6,778 nucleotides of DNA from Anderseniella sp. (lineage in GTDB: Bacteria > Pseudomonadota > Alphaproteobacteria > Rhizobiales > Aestuariivirgaceae). The stretch's first letter is position 1. Each line of letters starts with the position of its first letter. Positions 6,656 to 6,778 of the stretch are shown here, one piece after another. The stretch lies in contig JABDRA010000430.1 in assembly GCA_013041995.1 (NCBI GenBank), positions 1-6,778 of the forward strand. Direction: 5' to 3'. The position numbers and the translations under genes are program-made. Below the pieces are notes generated by a model. That model did no database searches and was not told the origin of the DNA. It saw only the letters and a program-made list of their open reading frames with translations.

Positions 6656-6778
6656 TCACTTTTGACGCTCTGGCACGCCGGCTGGACGTGGAAACAGATG
6701 CAGCGCAGCCTGTTCGATCGCAGCTGTTCCCGCTGATCTGGCACCACGCCGAATCCTGTTGTTGATGCGATGTCGACG
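6656..6778 (-). CDS. C-terminal end of an upstream gene, frame uncertain (cut by window edge)
   Basis: The minus strand is open from the window edge for 40 codons and ends with TGA at 6656-6658; the tail includes AAIEQAALHLFPRPAGVPERQK in shortened view AAIEQAALHLF then PRPAGVPERQK. This Ala/Arg-rich, amphipathic ending is plausible for a cytoplasmic enzyme such as a glycosyltransferase, but nothing diagnostic is visible. A second minus-strand frame is also open to a TGA at 6652-6654 and has a higher G/C share at third positions (about 28 of 41 against 19 of 41), but its product has an odd cluster of cysteines. Too little sequence is present to decide, and the whole stretch could be non-coding. 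Confidence 0.3.
   Translation of the reverse strand, partial: RRHRINNRIRRGARSAGTAAIEQAALHLFPRPAGVPERQK

Noticed and set aside
6464..6736. Plus-strand frame of 90 codons across the ligase start and upstream region
   Set aside because: It has no recognisable motif or good ribosome site, runs against the direction of every other gene, and covers the ligase start region.

Overview
The window is a compact stretch of a surface-polysaccharide (exopolysaccharide, capsule or O-antigen type) gene cluster. Every convincing gene lies on the minus strand, so transcription runs from the high-coordinate end to the low-coordinate end. DNA is moderately GC-rich and starts include ATG and TTG. The architecture is Gram-negative: a two-transmembrane polysaccharide co-polymerase fused to a BY-kinase-type ATPase domain, a multi-pass polymerase/ligase and a Wzx-like flippase. 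Sequence flavour, such as the kinase-domain stretches LIDLDFRHP, KWGVTRSDVAQNA and RHASYKYGD, suggests an alphaproteobacterium. That is inference from memory of the family and no marker gene is present to confirm it.

Layout in transcription order: (1) 6778-6656, the end of an upstream gene cut by the window edge, frame uncertain; (2) 6640-6512, a possible 42-residue ORF; (3) 6515-5217, a membrane protein of the O-antigen ligase/Wzy polymerase family with a TTG start; (4) 5212-3191, a glutamine-hydrolysing asparagine synthase-type amidotransferase; (5) 3181-1148, a Wzz/GNVR plus BY-kinase fusion; (6) 1151-1, a Wzx-type flippase whose C-terminus is cut by the window edge. Genes 3 to 6 are separated by +4, +9 and -4 bases, so they almost certainly form one operon. 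No promoter or terminator was found inside; the operon promoter should lie beyond 6778.

Proposed division of labour: the flippase moves lipid-linked repeat units across the inner membrane, the Wzy/WaaL-like protein polymerises or transfers them on the periplasmic side, and the co-polymerase/ATPase controls chain length and export. The AsnB-like enzyme may amidate a carboxyl group on a sugar or precursor rather than serve asparagine supply.

The most unusual points are in the co-polymerase. Its ATPase domain has Arg in place of the Walker A Lys, Trp in place of the last Arg of the EX2RX2R motif, and no C-terminal tyrosine cluster, so it may not work as an ordinary tyrosine autokinase. The same gene almost completely avoids TTA, CTA and TCA codons, unlike the flippase gene next to it. 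No complete novel system (defence, CRISPR, mobile element) is visible.
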